Shown in pieces: positions 17,959 to 30,258 of a stretch of 64,000 bases of DNA. The stretch comes from Collybia mongolica. Its lineage: Eukaryota > Basidiomycota > Agaricomycetes > Agaricales > Clitocybaceae. A program made the position numbers and the translations under genes. Positions within the stretch are counted from its first letter, which is position 1. Every line of letters starts with the position of its first letter. Below the pieces are notes generated by a model. The model was not told the DNA's origin and ran no database searches. It was given only the letters and a program-made list of their open reading frames with translations. The stretch covers positions 481,656 to 545,655 of the forward strand of contig JAAXNY010000014.1 in NCBI GenBank assembly GCA_013420905.1, written 5' to 3'.

Positions 17959-18660
17959 TGATTGGACGAGGGGGAAAAAAACTTGAGAAGGATCCTGATA
18001 CGCATCATGCTCTTCGACGCTCTGCCAGTTTTAGAAAGGTCTCCTCTTTCTTAGGTCTTATAATGGTTAACCTTCGAGGTACAGCGTCTTGCTCGATCTG
18101 CCTCCTTGTGTTGAGAAATCATGGACAAATTCTGGTGCGATATATTAAGCAAATAACAAGATTAAACACGGTTCAATCTGACATGCACACAAAGTCATAA
18201 GTTTCTGACGCGGAAGAACAAGGAAGATGGCGAACGGCGAACGGCGGGGATCCATTGGAGATATCGGATAATGGAACAGTTTCTCGAGGTACTCGCCAAA
18301 CTCATTGCTTCAATTTAAGATGCATCTAATGGTTACACTCGTTTACTTTTAGTCGTCAACCTTGGTTCTTCAGCTGTGGTCGGTTAGGCCTAGGTTGGAT
18401 GCTTTTGATTAAGCAGCAGCACAGCCGCGTCTCCGCCTTACGCATTATTTGCAACGCTCCGCGATCCTTAACACGTGTTGTACCTATGACAACCTCAAGA
18501 TGTATATAACTAGGCACGCTAGAGTGATCACTGTTCCAAGTCATCGAAATTTAGTGGCTTCAGCGTTGCTCACAACTATCTCAACTATAAACAAGTACGT
18601 CTAACTATATAAATGAAGACTCGCCCACCCATCTGTTTACGACCTTTCACGACTATTACG
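17959..18660. other. Intergenic, with a TATA box for the next gene
   Basis: No gene is recognisable. Plus-strand TATATAAATG near 18,605 lies about 60 bp before the ATG at 18,668 and is a plausible core promoter for it. Confidence 0.45.
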
Positions 18661-18667
18661 ATCTCCC

Positions 18668-19862
18668 ATGGCGTCCCAACCGATCTTGAGGACTCTCCAG
18701 TCCCCTTCGCTGACTATGATCGTGCCTGCTTCCATAAAGTCGATTCTCAAGCGACCAGCACCACTATCTCTTTCCCCTAATACCTCCCCTTTTCCTGCCA
18801 CGTCTTCAGTTGTCCTCTCATCTGATAAGCCTTGCCCGCATGTTCATTTTCCGCCATCTCCTGCGATGAGGACGACTTTCTCAAGCACATTCAGCCAACA
18901 CGTATGACAGGGGACCAATCATCATCTCCCCATCGTCTCTAGATGTCTCTTCTTGGGGCAGTCGAATCCATTCGCCTCATACACAAATCTTTAATTGATC
19001 TGACCCACCCAAACGCACACCCGGTGCTACCGAAACGCCTCACGGTCGCAACTTAACCATTCCAGTAATTGAAGACCCCCGCTCACCAAAGCCCTACAGG
19101 TCTCAGACAGGTATCAAGTTCGATATATTGACGTTAAGGAACCCACGCGGTGCACCCGCACGAGAAGGTCTGGCCAGGGCATTGACGAACTATCCACGGT
19201 CTCCCTATCCTTCCGCACCCATCACACCGACGGAAGATGATACCAATGATTCCATTGAGGCCCGTGGGCGCGTCCTACTCCGCTGGCCAAATCGAAGTTC
19301 GAGGAGTACTAGAAGACGTTCGCCCCCACCTCGCGCACGATCTCTTGACGTCAAACAAAAACGCCGCCAAAACATTGGCCCTCATGCATCATCCCCACTT
19401 CTCCAGCACTTCCTCAGCCCTGTACAGGAATCTCCGCACACGACCAAACCAGCCACCAATCTGAACGTTGATTGCGTGTCCCCTGCAAGCACACGTCTTA
19501 GTCAGGCGTTCTGGCGATCCGTTTCTTTGCACGAGGACAGCAACAACTTTCTAGCCGTGTTCCCAGTGTCTGTAACGGATCCCCACGATTACTTAGCCTC
19601 ACCGGCACCAATCCTATTCGGGAACAAGGATGGTTCTCTTTGGTCCCCAGGTCTCCTGAGAAAGGACCATTGCCGACTAACATCGGATATTGGGGCGTCG
19701 ATCCTTAGCCTTGCGCAAAGAAAGGCATTCAGAAAATCAATGGTTGCTTCACCATCTCCCAACGATCCATTTTCAGCCTTCCCGTCCTTCTCCATCGCTC
19801 TCATGGGTATGTCTCGTGGTATGATTGTGTATCCCCCACGTGCACTCGTGGAGCAAGGTTAG
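18668..19862 (+). pseudogene. Decayed member of a proline-rich Agaricomycete protein family
   Basis: The 5' part encodes MASQPILRT and the family signature PHVHFPPSP, as in the neighbour at 20,702. A one-base frameshift near 18,900 is needed to reach TYDRGPIIISPSS, the counterpart of AYDRAPIVVSPNN next door. That second frame then stays open to 19,862 except for one TGA at about 18,994. The C-terminal half contains FGNKDGSLWSPGL and SPNDPFSAFPSF, phrases I associate with uncharacterised Agaricomycete proteins. Function is unknown; no enzyme or membrane motif is visible. With one shift and one stop it is most likely a pseudogene, but an undetected intron or sequencing error at two places would make it a longer paralogue. 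Confidence 0.6.
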
Positions 19863-20600
19863 GAGAACAAGTGACAGGGAACATGGGGTTTGCCAGCGCT
19901 GGAATGCTGGAACACGGATCGATAAGACGGACGTTTGCATGTTCTTCTGGAGGCTGTTCAATCACAGGGATATCATCTTTGGCAGTTTTGATTCACCGGC
20001 ACCGGCCGCAGCATACCCGTAAGCTACACCAAAGATTAGAGCTCCATTATCGGCATTTGTACTATAAGCATCAATCGTCCCACATCCAATCATTGCATAC
20101 ATTTTTCTCATCTCCTTCTCAAGTTAGTGTTCAGCGCCTGACAGTGATTATGCATCATAAGCATGAGGCACAGGCTCCCACGTTGCATCATCGACGAAAA
20201 CAATGGCGCTTTTCTGAAACCCCCCATCACGTTACTATCAGGTCCCTAAAAATCACGACATGCATACTAGTCGTGGCCAGGTCGACAATTTCCAACGCCC
20301 GGCTCTCATATCTCCCGAAAATGAATTGGGCCCGTCCCGAAAACTCCATCGACAACACACATCCGACATCCTTAGAGCATGTCAAGTACTCCACCATGCC
20401 CCACTCATCGCGCATCTGACACTGCCTCATGATCATGCTCTAGCTTTAGCAGTCAAGAACTTTGATACCCAATTGAGAGTGGCGTAATCATTATAAATAC
20501 GGTAACAAGTGCAAGGGCAACGTTCCTTCAGCGATACGACCTGGGACTGATCACCCTGCTTAAATTGCCATCTAGCCGTCCGGAGATTGATCAATTACGG
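19863..20600. other. Intergenic between the two paralogues
   Basis: Several short overlapping open frames on both strands, none with recognisable features or splice continuity. The last part leads to TATATAAC at about 20,612, a likely core promoter for the next gene. Confidence 0.4.
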
Positions 20601-20701
20601 CTGTGGCGACGATATATAACACCTCACATCGTCAAGGCTCTGATCCATTTTCCCTTGTCAACGCTGCCTTGCTGGTCAAGTTCTACTTTCAACAACTGCT
20701 G

Positions 20702-21382
20702 ATGCCTCGTCCGATTTTAAAGACATACTCATCTGAATGCTTCCCTCCTCCCTCAAGCGCTCTCCCGTTCACGTTACTACATTCTCCTCATGTCCATTTC
20801 CCTCCTACGCCAACACTCACGACCACTCAGGCGACCTATTCCCCCTTTGCCTACGACCGCGCACCTATTGTTGTATCTCCTAACAATTGCGCACTTCCTG
20901 AGCGTGGAGAGAGGTTGTACATGCCACCTCCAACTTCTCCACTGGAGGGCTCATCAACGGAACCCAAAGGAAGCTACTTTCACCCTCGTGCCTTCGAGGT
21001 TTGCGAGCCAGAGTCGCTCCATCAGTTCTCTGCTCCAGCCAAACCTCCCTTACGTATTCCCCGCCTTCCCGATCTCACATTCTCGTCGTCATCGGAATCA
21101 GATGATTCTGATAGCTGTGCATCGCCTCTCAATCATTCACCAATTCACTGCATATCCCCCAATCATACACAAGATACCCCTTGCATACTCCCGTACACGG
21201 CTTCACGGGAAGTGATCGATATCGCTCTTTCGTTCTTACCTCACCCCTCTTCGCCGGTGAAGGATCGACGAAAGCCGAAAAGGAAGGGAACCGGGAGAAT
21301 GTTGACTCTACAGGCACGAGACAGGTCTTTTCAATCGACATCCAATGAGTTATCACTCGATGGATGCCTAGGTGGGTTTTAG
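20702..21382 (+). CDS. Uncharacterised proline/serine-rich protein (PHVHFPPTP family)
   Basis: Single-exon frame; start chosen at ATG 20,702 (MPRPILKTYSS) because the upstream in-frame ATG at 20,603 overlaps the TATA-like TATATAAC and the paralogue starts in the same way. The product is about 226 residues. It carries SPHVHFPPTPTL near residue 30, AYDRAPIVVSPNNCALPERG about 15 residues on, FHPRAFEVCEP and an acidic serine run (SSSSESDDSDS). The C-terminus is basic (KDRRKPKRKG) and could act as a nuclear signal, which is inference only. It is likely disordered. No function is known to me for this family. It sits next to a broken paralogue at 18,668, suggesting a local tandem duplication. Confidence 0.65.
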   Translation: MPRPILKTYSSECFPPPSSALPFTLLHSPHVHFPPTPTLTTTQATYSPFAYDRAPIVVSPNNCALPERGERLYMPPPTSPLEGSSTEPKGSYFHPRAFEVCEPESLHQFSAPAKPPLRIPRLPDLTFSSSSESDDSDSCASPLNHSPIHCISPNHTQDTPCILPYTASREVIDIALSFLPHPSSPVKDRRKPKRKGTGRMLTLQARDRSFQSTSNELSLDGCLGGF

Positions 21383-22740
21383 TCGCACTACCACTACCCC
21401 TCAACCCTCTGGCATCCAGTTCAACATATATACCCATTCATCCTTGACCTCATTCCATTCTTTATTTACTAGCATATTCAATGGACATCAAGTTTCAATG
21501 TCTTTCTAGGTGTCATTACTCTGAGATCGTTATCATGCAGTGCTTAACGTTTTTGGAAGTACGGCTTTAATTCACGCACCAAAGAGTGCCATAACCGTAC
21601 AGCGCATTCTATGAGAATGAGCCCTCTACTTTGAACACCGATATCAGTTTAATCGACGTCTCCAACAATCGTCTTGGGACTTTGGGCGACAAGAACACGA
21701 ACCAAACAGGACATTCATTACCATCATTACATTATTATTCTAGTGCGATAAGTGCTGCATTTGTCAGAATTTCACGAGGCTATGTTATTATTAATTTCAT
21801 GACATCCAACTAACAGGCTCTTTCAACGTAAAGCAGTGCATGTTCGCCACCTGGACCGAAGGGCAATCGTGGGCACGTATAAGCGGGCATATTTTGTTGC
21901 GCTTTTACGTCCAGCATCTGAAAGTCGCCGCAGCCTGGAGGCAGAGAATATGGGGTCGCTGCTAGGCAGCCTAATTCGCTGGATTTGATGCCTTGCCTGT
22001 AAAGCCTCTGTAAGTTCTCTCACAATGCTTTTTCCCTCTACGATGGCACCAACTGAGGTCATCCATAAAGGGTATAATGAACATGTTGTATATGGGGCAA
22101 AATCTGGGGATATTCGTTCCGGGGACCGAGTCAACAGCCCAGGGTCGACGGCCAGATCCCAATCTAGGTGCAAGCGCATGCCTCTTCATCTTGCTGATTT
22201 TCCGGATTCCGTCAGAAGTTCAAGTTGGCTCATATCCACCACAGATTACTGAAGCCCTTGTCGTTGACACATTTGGTCGCCAGTATGAACACGGGGAGGA
22301 AGAAGTGATGACATCTCTCCGCCTTGGGTATGTAATGCCGACTTTATGATGGATCGGTTGAACGTTGAAAAGGGTGCCGCCTGAAGAACGATCCCGTTTT
22401 AGCGACAGTTCGAGGTCTTGGTAGCTGTCAAAGAGTTGGAGCTATCCTAGGAATGAAGGGTGAGAGACAGCTTGTGAAAAGACGACATTGCGAGCAATCA
22501 TATATACGTTGAAGGTCAGAGACACGATGGCCCCCAAAATGCCCTCTTATAGTATTTGACGACTCAACTGACCCAGAAGGAAGGCTAGGCGAAGAGATTC
22601 AAGAGAAAGGACACAACAATTCTGAGGGTATAATTATGCAATCCGAACCAGCTTTGCCTGAGGAGTGACCCATGATGACGATAAAGTCTGACTTGAAACC
22701 ATTCATTCCTAAGTCAGTCTTGCATTGTCTGTGCATTTAA
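21383..22740. other. Intergenic, no gene supported
   Basis: Short open frames near 21,823-22,349 on both strands show no family resemblance and no spliceable extension. Nothing else was identified. Confidence 0.4.
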
Positions 22741-22901
22741 CATTCTAATAAATTAACAGAAACAAGCTAGACAACAGGGCGACATACAATTGAAGCCTGC
22801 AGGGCCCACAGATGTCAAAGATGTTAACATCCATGATGCTGAGATCGAAGAGACGAACAATTACGGGCATTCCATGAGCTAAGTCAACCATGCTTTCGCT
22901 T

Positions 22902-25499
22902 TCAGCTCCCGCCATCTCCACCGCCTCCGCCACCACCATCCCCACCACCCCCACCCCCACCATCGCCGCCGCCGCCACCACTGTCGCCTCCCCATCCGCC
23001 TCCATCTCCCCCAGACCAACCTGAGCCTGAACTGCGTGAACACGCATACACAGCGCGTATTGTAAAGAAAAATACTTACCATTTCCACAAGACCCGCCAG
23101 CCCCACAGCCACCCGCACCCTGAAATGCGCAAGCATCAGATGAGAAACCAGTTTCTTACAGAGCTAGTTTCATAGTCACATACGGGTGCACATCCAGCCA
23201 CCCCACAACCGCCGCTATCGACGACGTTCCCCGTTGCCGCCACGCAGCCTTGACTACCGAAATAAATGGGCACAGGTATCAAAAACGCCGGATCATGGTG
23301 CGCTCTGTTGGATGAAGATCGCCCTTCAGCTTGGGCCCTCTTTTCCCGCCGGGCGATCTTCTTCCGACGCTGGTTCTGGCCAGAAGAACTTGTGTGTTTG
23401 TGAAGTGTGTACACCGCATTGTGATCACTGGGGTGTGTCGCCGCAAGGAGCTTGTCATGCTCGGGTGGGACGAGGTGTGCAGACAGCATGTAGTTGTGTA
23501 CCATCCGTACGAGTTTTTGTCCAATGGTATCTCCGGGAATGGGACATCCACAGTGGGTATATTCGACATTGAAGCGAGTCTAAGAGTGAATTGATGTGAG
23601 ATAAAGATGCAACTGAACTACTACTCACCTTCCACGCCCGGCAAGTAATATCGAAGGCTGATGCTAGTTTGGACTCTTCGACTTTGTCATCGCTAAATGA
23701 AGTGATATCAGATGAAAAGAAAGGAAAATAGATAGATTCCTGTTTACTGGTCGACGAATCGTCGCAGGTGCCACATACAGTCGGTATCATATCGGTCTCC
23801 CATGAGTTGATGTGTATGCCAAACGAGATCAATATCGAGTGTCGGAACGAAGAAATTTACCGGCGATGATGCGATGAGGTCTAAAAACCTGGGGGATGCC
23901 ACTTAAAGGCAATCAGTCACTAGAAGACGAGTACTAACGCATGATATCTTGTAATTGCATGTTGCAACGCAACCTGGTCCTCTTGGGACTCGAAAAATGT
24001 TGGTTCCGTCCATTGTAAGTCTCGCATCTTGGCGACGAATACCGCTTGTCGTAGCACCTCGCAGCGTAGGGGTTCAATGTCAATGTAGGAGGCGAACGCT
24101 ACGTACATACCGCTCCTGACAGGTCGACCGAATATACTCGATCGTCCACATACGCACTCAAGATCCTTCGAATGCTAAAAGGGAGTAATTGAATTAGATC
24201 GATATACAACGGGTAGAAGTGGTGCATACAGCCTTCCATCATTGGAATTCAGCTTCGCGACTATAATGTTCCTCATTCGCTCCATGCTATATTGGGCCTT
24301 TTTCATTATTTGCTGTCGCCACGCTTCATTCCCAGTACCCGGGTTGTTGAATTCCGATGCAAGTAATATCGCCTCCCTGACCCTTAGCCCACGACTCACA
24401 GATGAATCTTCATGAGTCGTTCGTAAGGTTCCCCTATATGGAGCCTGATCAGCTGGTGAAAGAAAGTTAAAATTGGAGGGGTTGAGCGCACGCAAGGAAA
24501 GACTGTATCATAGAATCTCCCACAAGATCCTCAGTTAGTTTTCGGAGCGCGAGAACCTCTTTGGTAATCTTTAAATGGGAGCAGTCATACTTGGGACATC
24601 GGACGACAAAATTGTGTTGCAGGTATCCCCTACCGTCGTCAGTCATGAGAGCTGTGAGTCCTCAACATCAAAAACTCTAATAATTTTTTCTTCAGATATA
24701 CACACCAACGTGGATGGGATCCCGACACAGGGGGCAATTGATAGTCTTAGTTGCCATAATGGCTCGCAGTGGGTCAAATGCAGTCGCCGTTTTAGCAACC
24801 CAGCTTTCAACCACTGCGTGTGGTGGTCCAGGCCACATCAGGTCCTCTAGCCGTGTAGGCTAGGAACTATTCACGTTTGGCGCGATGATAATGAGTATAC
24901 CCACATACCAGAGGAGCAAAGAGTTTCTTGCCGATAGTCTTCAATATCCAAAATTTTGGGATGCGTCGGCAATCCTCAGCATACCATCTAGACAAAATGA
25001 AACCATGATTATGTATATGCAAAGGGGACGCACCCTGGATTGAGCATATATGAATGCCAGACCTGTCGTGCTCTTCAGGATCGATATAAGCACTTTGAAA
25101 AAAAAAAGATCTCACCATGATGACGTCCAGTGGGGGTAGGACATCCTCTAGGCGTTTGGTACCATCGACGGGTTCCAATGCATTACACCATCGGTCAAAT
25201 CGTTCAACAGCACGCCCAATAAACCATGACCACCGTTTGTCCTTGTCTTCAGGCATACTGTCGAGCCACACTGACATGTTAGACTGTTCAAGACCATCGA
25301 CCGTCAACCGGAGCGATGCGAACGCCTGAAGGAGTGTAAGGTGGCTTTTCACGTTTGATGTGTTCACGAGAGCTTCGGTTGACCACATGCCAACTTGAAA
25401 ACGGGATGGAAAATGATATCCTGGTGGTGGAGCCAGGTCAAACTCGCGCCCGTTCCATCGCAACAAATTTTGTGGATATGTTGAGGATGAAGAATTCAT
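22902..25499 (-). CDS. Glycine-rich domain-containing protein (GRDP / DUF1399-like), many exons
   Basis: About a dozen exons with introns mostly of about 45-60 nt (one of about 79 near 24,455-24,535). After splicing the N-terminal half reads FQVGMWSTEALV, VKSHLTLLQAF, then LDVIMVWHSYMLNPGWYAEDC, which forms only when two introns between 24,985 and 25,120 are removed. The second half has RLIRRILSAYVDD, VPTLDIDLVWHTHQL and RFVDHDDKVEESKL, again across introns. It ends HCGCPIPGD, a basic region and a Cys/Gly segment. The last exon is almost pure Gly/Asp (many GGGG and GGD) and stops at 22,902-22,904. The two W-H motifs and the Gly-rich tail define the GRDP family found in plants and fungi. Plant members are linked to stress responses; the fungal role is not known. 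The frame change near 24,490 requires the 79-nt intron. Head-to-head with the gene at 25,810. Confidence 0.85.
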
Positions 25500-25809
25500 C
25501 AAGTAGAATACGTTCGGAAAGGCGATCTGAATATTACTGGTTATAACGATTGCCTTTATAGCAGCTTTCCAGACCCAGCCATCCACAAACGGTCATAGTA
25601 AATCCGAGTTTTGACAGTTTTTGAAATCGAATATTGCCCTCGGAGACGTTCAACACCGTGATGGACGCAGGAACCAAAAGCTTATTGATGGCAGATCCCT
25701 TGGTGTCCCGATGATCCGGGACATGTTTGTAACCATTGACGTCGATAACTGACACCAAGCAAACACCCTTGAACCTTAACGCACAAGGCACCACAAGGCA
25801 AAAGTCACG
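25500..25809. promoter_or_regulatory. Shared divergent promoter region
   Basis: 310 bp between the opposite starts of the GRDP gene (25,499) and the RWD gene (25,810). An open frame on the minus strand crosses it but has no recognised content. Arrangement suggests a bidirectional promoter; no specific factor site is identified. Confidence 0.4.
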
Positions 25810-26702
25810 ATGAATGCGGCCACACTGGAGAAACAGGTTGAAGAGCTCCAAATGATTCGGTGTTCACTCCTACCTGGTGAAATCATGACCTTCCTTGAGG
25901 ATATCTGTTTCTGGGACAATCTTTTTGAGATCCATTCCACATCGAGCGCCTTTCCTGACCAACTTCCAGCATATCAAGCTCACTTCCTGATCAAAGTAGA
26001 TGCGGTAGATGTCTGGTTCGAGGTTTTATTCCCCTTTCAGTATATCGGAAATCTCGAATCTTGTTGCCCCACAATTTCCGTCAAAGGCCATTACTTGGGT
26101 AGGGATGAGCAGGAAAAGCTACAGAAAACCGTTGAGGGAGGCATCAACGAATATGTCGGTTCAGAGTATATGCATTTCATCCTTTATTCGTCAACTTTGT
26201 TCAACGTTTACCCAGATATCCAATGTACCAACTTATTTCTGCACAACTTCTTCCGTTACTTCATACCATGCATGAAGTTCGTTCCGACTTAGAGCCCGGC
26301 AACGAACGGAACCTTGCGAAAGTGGGGGCTGATTCTTCCCAGTATCATGCATTGTTGACATCTCACCATCTTATATCGCCGAACAAGCGACGATCTCTCC
26401 AACAATGGTCAGGCTCTCTGTCAATAAAAGGATTTGCAAAGGTCGGCTATCCAGGGGTTATATATGCCTATGGTGCACAAGAGTGCATTGAGGAATTTGT
26501 TGCCGACGTTAAGGCGATGCAGTGGCTAGCACTCAAAATCCGTTTCGTGGAGCCAATCATGGGAGAAGTCGGTGACAAGGGACCGGGGAGACAATGGGCT
26601 GAGTTCCATAAAGTAGGCGAAGTTGTCGAAGAAATGAGGCGCCTTGGACGAGAGCGGTTTTTAGTTGAGATGGGTATCGGAAGCCTGGGCACTGAAAGAT
26701 GA
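25810..26702 (+). CDS. RWD domain / DUF1115 protein (RWDD2-like)
   Basis: Two exons, 25,810-26,165 and 26,216-26,702, with a 50-nt GT..AG intron that restores the family phrase EYPMYQLISAQLLP. The N-terminal half starts with LEKQVEELQMI and has the length and spacing of an RWD domain. The C-terminal half (TSHHLISPNKRRSLQQW, GFAKVGYPGVIYAYG, WLALKIRFVEP) is the DUF1115 domain that follows RWD in the RWDD2 family. The whole protein of about 280 residues is a typical length. RWD domains mediate protein contacts (as in GCN2 and E2-related proteins); the function of RWDD2 proteins is not established. Complete, with no lesions. Confidence 0.88.
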
Positions 26703-26755
26703 CTATTCCGGGAATTCAATACCCTAAACCCCTTGCAGAAGATTCAGTCTGGGCA

Positions 26756-27013
26756 TGTTGAATTCTGACCTCCATAGTATAATACAGTTAGTATCTATAA
26801 GGTATGGTAAGTTAGGTGTATCGAAAGAATAAAAGAAGTGCTCACCCTCAGTCTCTGTATAACCGACAGGGGGTGTCTGTATGGTAGGTATATGTAGGTG
26901 AGAGATAAAGAGACTATCATAATGGGGTGTAGGTATAAAGAGACGAGGTGTGGCGTGATGATTATAGGTTAGCACAAAGGGGGATGATCACGAAGTCGAG
27001 TCTAAACTCAACA
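26756..27013 (-). repeat. Solo LTR, 258 bp, with 5-bp target duplication
   Basis: Begins TGTTG and ends CAACA; flanked by GGGCA on both sides (26,751-26,755 and 27,014-27,018). Shares with 30,259-30,583 the terminal AAACTCAACA, the phrase CACCCTCAGTCT and a GAGATAAAGAGA tract. No internal coding region remains. It lies 24 bp beyond the stop codon of the MATE gene, so it may provide that gene's polyadenylation signals. Confidence 0.85.
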
Positions 27014-27036
27014 GGGCACTTAATATTCCTACGAAA

Positions 27037-29485
27037 TCAGCTGTGTGATCCTATCTCCTCATCTGATTTTCTCGCGTTATCCTCCTCTTTTAACCGCTGA
27101 ACCACTTTCAGCACTTCATTGTCCCAGTCAGTTTTGACGCACATCCACGTGCCGATGACCGCGCAGAGGATTAGTGAAATGGTGAGGCCTATCCATAGCC
27201 CATGAAGGCCGAGGCCATGTAGGAAAGCAAGCCAAACTCCAATAGGAAGCCCTGTAACGAGGTGAGTACGTAGGAACATTAGTTAAGCTTGCTGGACGCC
27301 GCCTTACCTAGAACATAGTATGCACTGATTGGGCTCCATTTAGTTATTGTTCCTGATAAAAAGGAACCTACAGCACCCACCTGATATTCAGCACTGCACC
27401 GATAGTCTACGGGGGGGTGAGTGCGCCTTCATGGAGATATGAGAGCATCACGTTACCTGTTTACCGCGAGCTCGTAGAATACCGGCCGTCACCGCCGCGT
27501 TTCCATCCACAAATTGCAACAGCGCTAGAATTGGAATGACAGAGGCGACGAGCGTCACAACCTCTGATATGAAAGGTAGTAGTAAGCAAACGCATACGTG
27601 TGAAGTGAGAGAGAGCTCTTACCGGGGTCGTTGTTGAACATATAGGCCCACGAGTTCCGAAAGTAATAGTATAGGGAACTGCATCCTCATCATTGAAGAA
27701 AAATGCTAGTTGCGGCAATAGTTCAAAGCGTACCTTGTAACACATGAAAGAACCAATGAAATGAAAATCGATGCATAAGCCGAGACGCCGGCCCGTTTTG
27801 CCTGCCGTTTTCCCAACAGGTTCCCAATGCTGCAGGGTGGCAAATTCGAAAACAGATCATAGAGTGCATTCAAATGCCTCACCGAATTGCGGTCGTGACT
27901 GATAACGAAAATGGTATTTGGAGTGTGGTTGCTTCCGAAACAAGCAGAACAGATTGACTCGCAAGGGCGGTCGGCCCAAGGCTGTCATATTATGAGAGGT
28001 TGAATACTTGGTCGACTCCAAATCACTTACAAAGACGCGGCCAGAGCAATAAGTTCCCAAGCCCACCATTCTGATGCAGATTGGCCTCAAACGAAACAAG
28101 GTTTAAATTTGATATTACCGAGTCTATTTTGGGTGACTTACCTATCCCTGAGACACCCAACTTTGCTAACATCCCCAAGTTGGTAAACATGCGCCGAGAA
28201 AGGGGTTGCCACGCCGTGCGTGGTACAAAATACACTCCGTATGCGATCGAGATTATGGAGATAAGGCAGTTGGACATTGCGGATGCTATCGGGGCACCAA
28301 TAAATCCCAAGCGAATTGGCTCTGGTCCCCATACTAGATGAATGGTTAATACGATGCCAACGAGTCCGATGGATGGGAAATACCAAGTATGTAGTTGAGT
28401 ATCGCGTTGACGGGAGCTACTACGAAAATGATTCTGGTTGGCACAGTGAACAGCCCTAGAAAATATACTAAGTTGGGGACGGCATAGCTTGGGTGGATTT
28501 TGACAGACCTTGTGACTGGAAGTACCGTCTGGGGGAATATGTAAACACACAGACAATATACCAGTAAGGATCAAATGCGTACCGACTAATGCAATTGAAG
28601 GCATAAGCTACAATGGACCAGAAATATTAATCACCCAATTCAACAAAGTACACTGTGACAGACGAACCAGGCAGTCCTATGGAGAACCAACGAAGGTATG
28701 TACCAGCCAAACGTGCTACCTCTGGATCCTGCTTTAGTGAAAGAAGTATGCGATCTGCATTGAACCAGATACAGTATATAGGCTGAAAGGTCCCCCGTCA
28801 GGCCGAAAGGTTTGAAAGACAATGGGGTTCGCGCACCATTAAAGCGATTGCCAATATCACGGCTGTTGGGACGTGATCTTAGAAGATGAGCACATGGATG
28901 GACTGGATGGCATACTCATACGTTGAGCCCAGAGCCCGACAAGTTGAGGCTGTGGAGATGTCCATGCTGATGGAAGCATTGTATCCAGTGCACTTGTAAG
29001 CCCATGGATAATACTGAGCCCAGTGACGTTCGCCGTCATCGACCCCAAACTGATTGCAGCAAGAGACGTCGTGGAAAGGTGTCCTATAGATACAACTGAA
29101 ATGAAGACGAGACTGTGATCTAGAATGTGGGTGCTGAAGCAGGCAAATGAGTGTACCGCAAGTATCAGATAAAAATCGTCACGGACCAGAATACAGGAAA
29201 AGCGTAGGAAACAATCATCATAACCTCCTCCCAGAACATTGCTACCGTGCTGGCCTTATCATCTTGAGTATCTGTCACTTCTCTTTCACTGCCATTGCCA
29301 TGCAGAATCAAGGGCGTAATTTCTGTTGGTACATGTTCCGAAGTCTATTCGGAAGAGTGTATGTTCAGAAATCGAGAATATGAGTTGACATCGAGGTCAC
29401 TAACACTTGTAAGGACTAAAGTATCAGTTAGTTTTGGTGGTGTCTCTAACTTTTTCAAGAGTCCTTGCTGTGAAATAGAAGCCAT
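27037..29485 (-). CDS. MATE-family transporter (ERC1-like)
   Basis: Many-exon gene starting MASISQQGLLKK (ATG 29,485). A 60-nt intron (GTTAGT...GAATAG) removes an otherwise in-frame TAG and leads to EEVMMIVSYAFPVFW. Further exons give VVSIGHLSTTSLAAISLGSMTANVTG (split over pieces), LDTMLPSAWTS, PQPQLVGLWAQR, LGFIGAPIASA, VPRTAWQPL, WAWELIALAASLGP, FRNSWAYMFNNDP, VDGNAAVTAGILRARG and NISAYYVLGLPIGVW, ending in a charged tail (KTDWDNEVLK). These are landmarks of fungal MATE carriers with 12 membrane helices, which export organic cations or drugs in exchange for H+ or Na+, often at vacuole or plasma membrane. The N-terminal cytosolic part is lightly conserved. The two halves appear complete. Substrate cannot be predicted. 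It is bracketed by two solo LTRs. Confidence 0.87.
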
Positions 29486-30253
29486 TCAGTGGAGAGAACC
29501 CTTATAGATAAATTGCGGCAGTTTTCAGATGGGGTGGACGGGAGGGAGATATTGAAGGTCTTCACGCCTTGATGGTTTATTGCTCGGGAGAGTGAGTCAC
29601 ACGCGACTGACAGCTGTGAAGCGTGTTGAAAGGTACTCAAGTTATACATTGGCGGTCAGATCTGATTCGAAGTCAGTCAAACTGCGGATGCGGGAAAGAG
29701 TCGACGCGTAATCCGGTGATACTCAGTAAGGGCCTTTCGGCGTTGCGCTCAGGGTCCTTGCCTCATTGGGCAGGTGCCATCCAGTCCCACGTCGTTTCAT
29801 AGAAAACTAGTACAAGTATTTAGATATATGTTCGACATACTGTATTCTAACTAAGTATATGCAACCATTTACTAGGTGAGGGCTGTCTTGGTGAGGTAGA
29901 CCCTCCCAAAATTCCTGAGCCTGCGTGTTTCCTACAAAGTTCATAATAATCACCTGTCCACTGCATCAATCACATCACTCTGCAGCTAACCATACTGATC
30001 TCGCCAATCTACGGTATTCCTCTCACCAACTCCGAGCGCTATTTCTTCTACTTTGGTGATATGGATATGTGATTAGACAAGAAGTTGGCAAGGGAAGTTG
30101 ACAAGGGAGATTATCTCTTATCAGGTGGGACTGATGGCACTTGTCTAATGAGGAAAGGACCCAGTACATATGATGGGTGAAACTTGACAGAAGTGAGGGC
30201 TTGGAATTTCTCAGTGAAACTCCCTTAGGTTCAGTTAAGAAAAAATTACCACT
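29486..30253. other. Upstream region of the MATE gene, no gene seen
   Basis: Short open frames only. No repeat or RNA gene was recognised. Confidence 0.4.
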
Positions 30254-30258
30254 GTCCA

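Noticed and set aside
22025..22349. Overlapping frames on both strands
   Set aside because: No family resemblance and no neighbouring exons that extend them.
25534..25851. 105-codon minus-strand frame between the GRDP and RWD genes
   Set aside because: Overlaps the first codons of the RWD gene and the divergent promoter; no recognisable motif.
29390..29460. In-frame TAG near the MATE N-terminus, considered as a pseudogene mark
   Set aside because: A 60-nt intron with GTTAGT donor, a TCTGAAC branch-like word and AATAG acceptor removes it and keeps frame.
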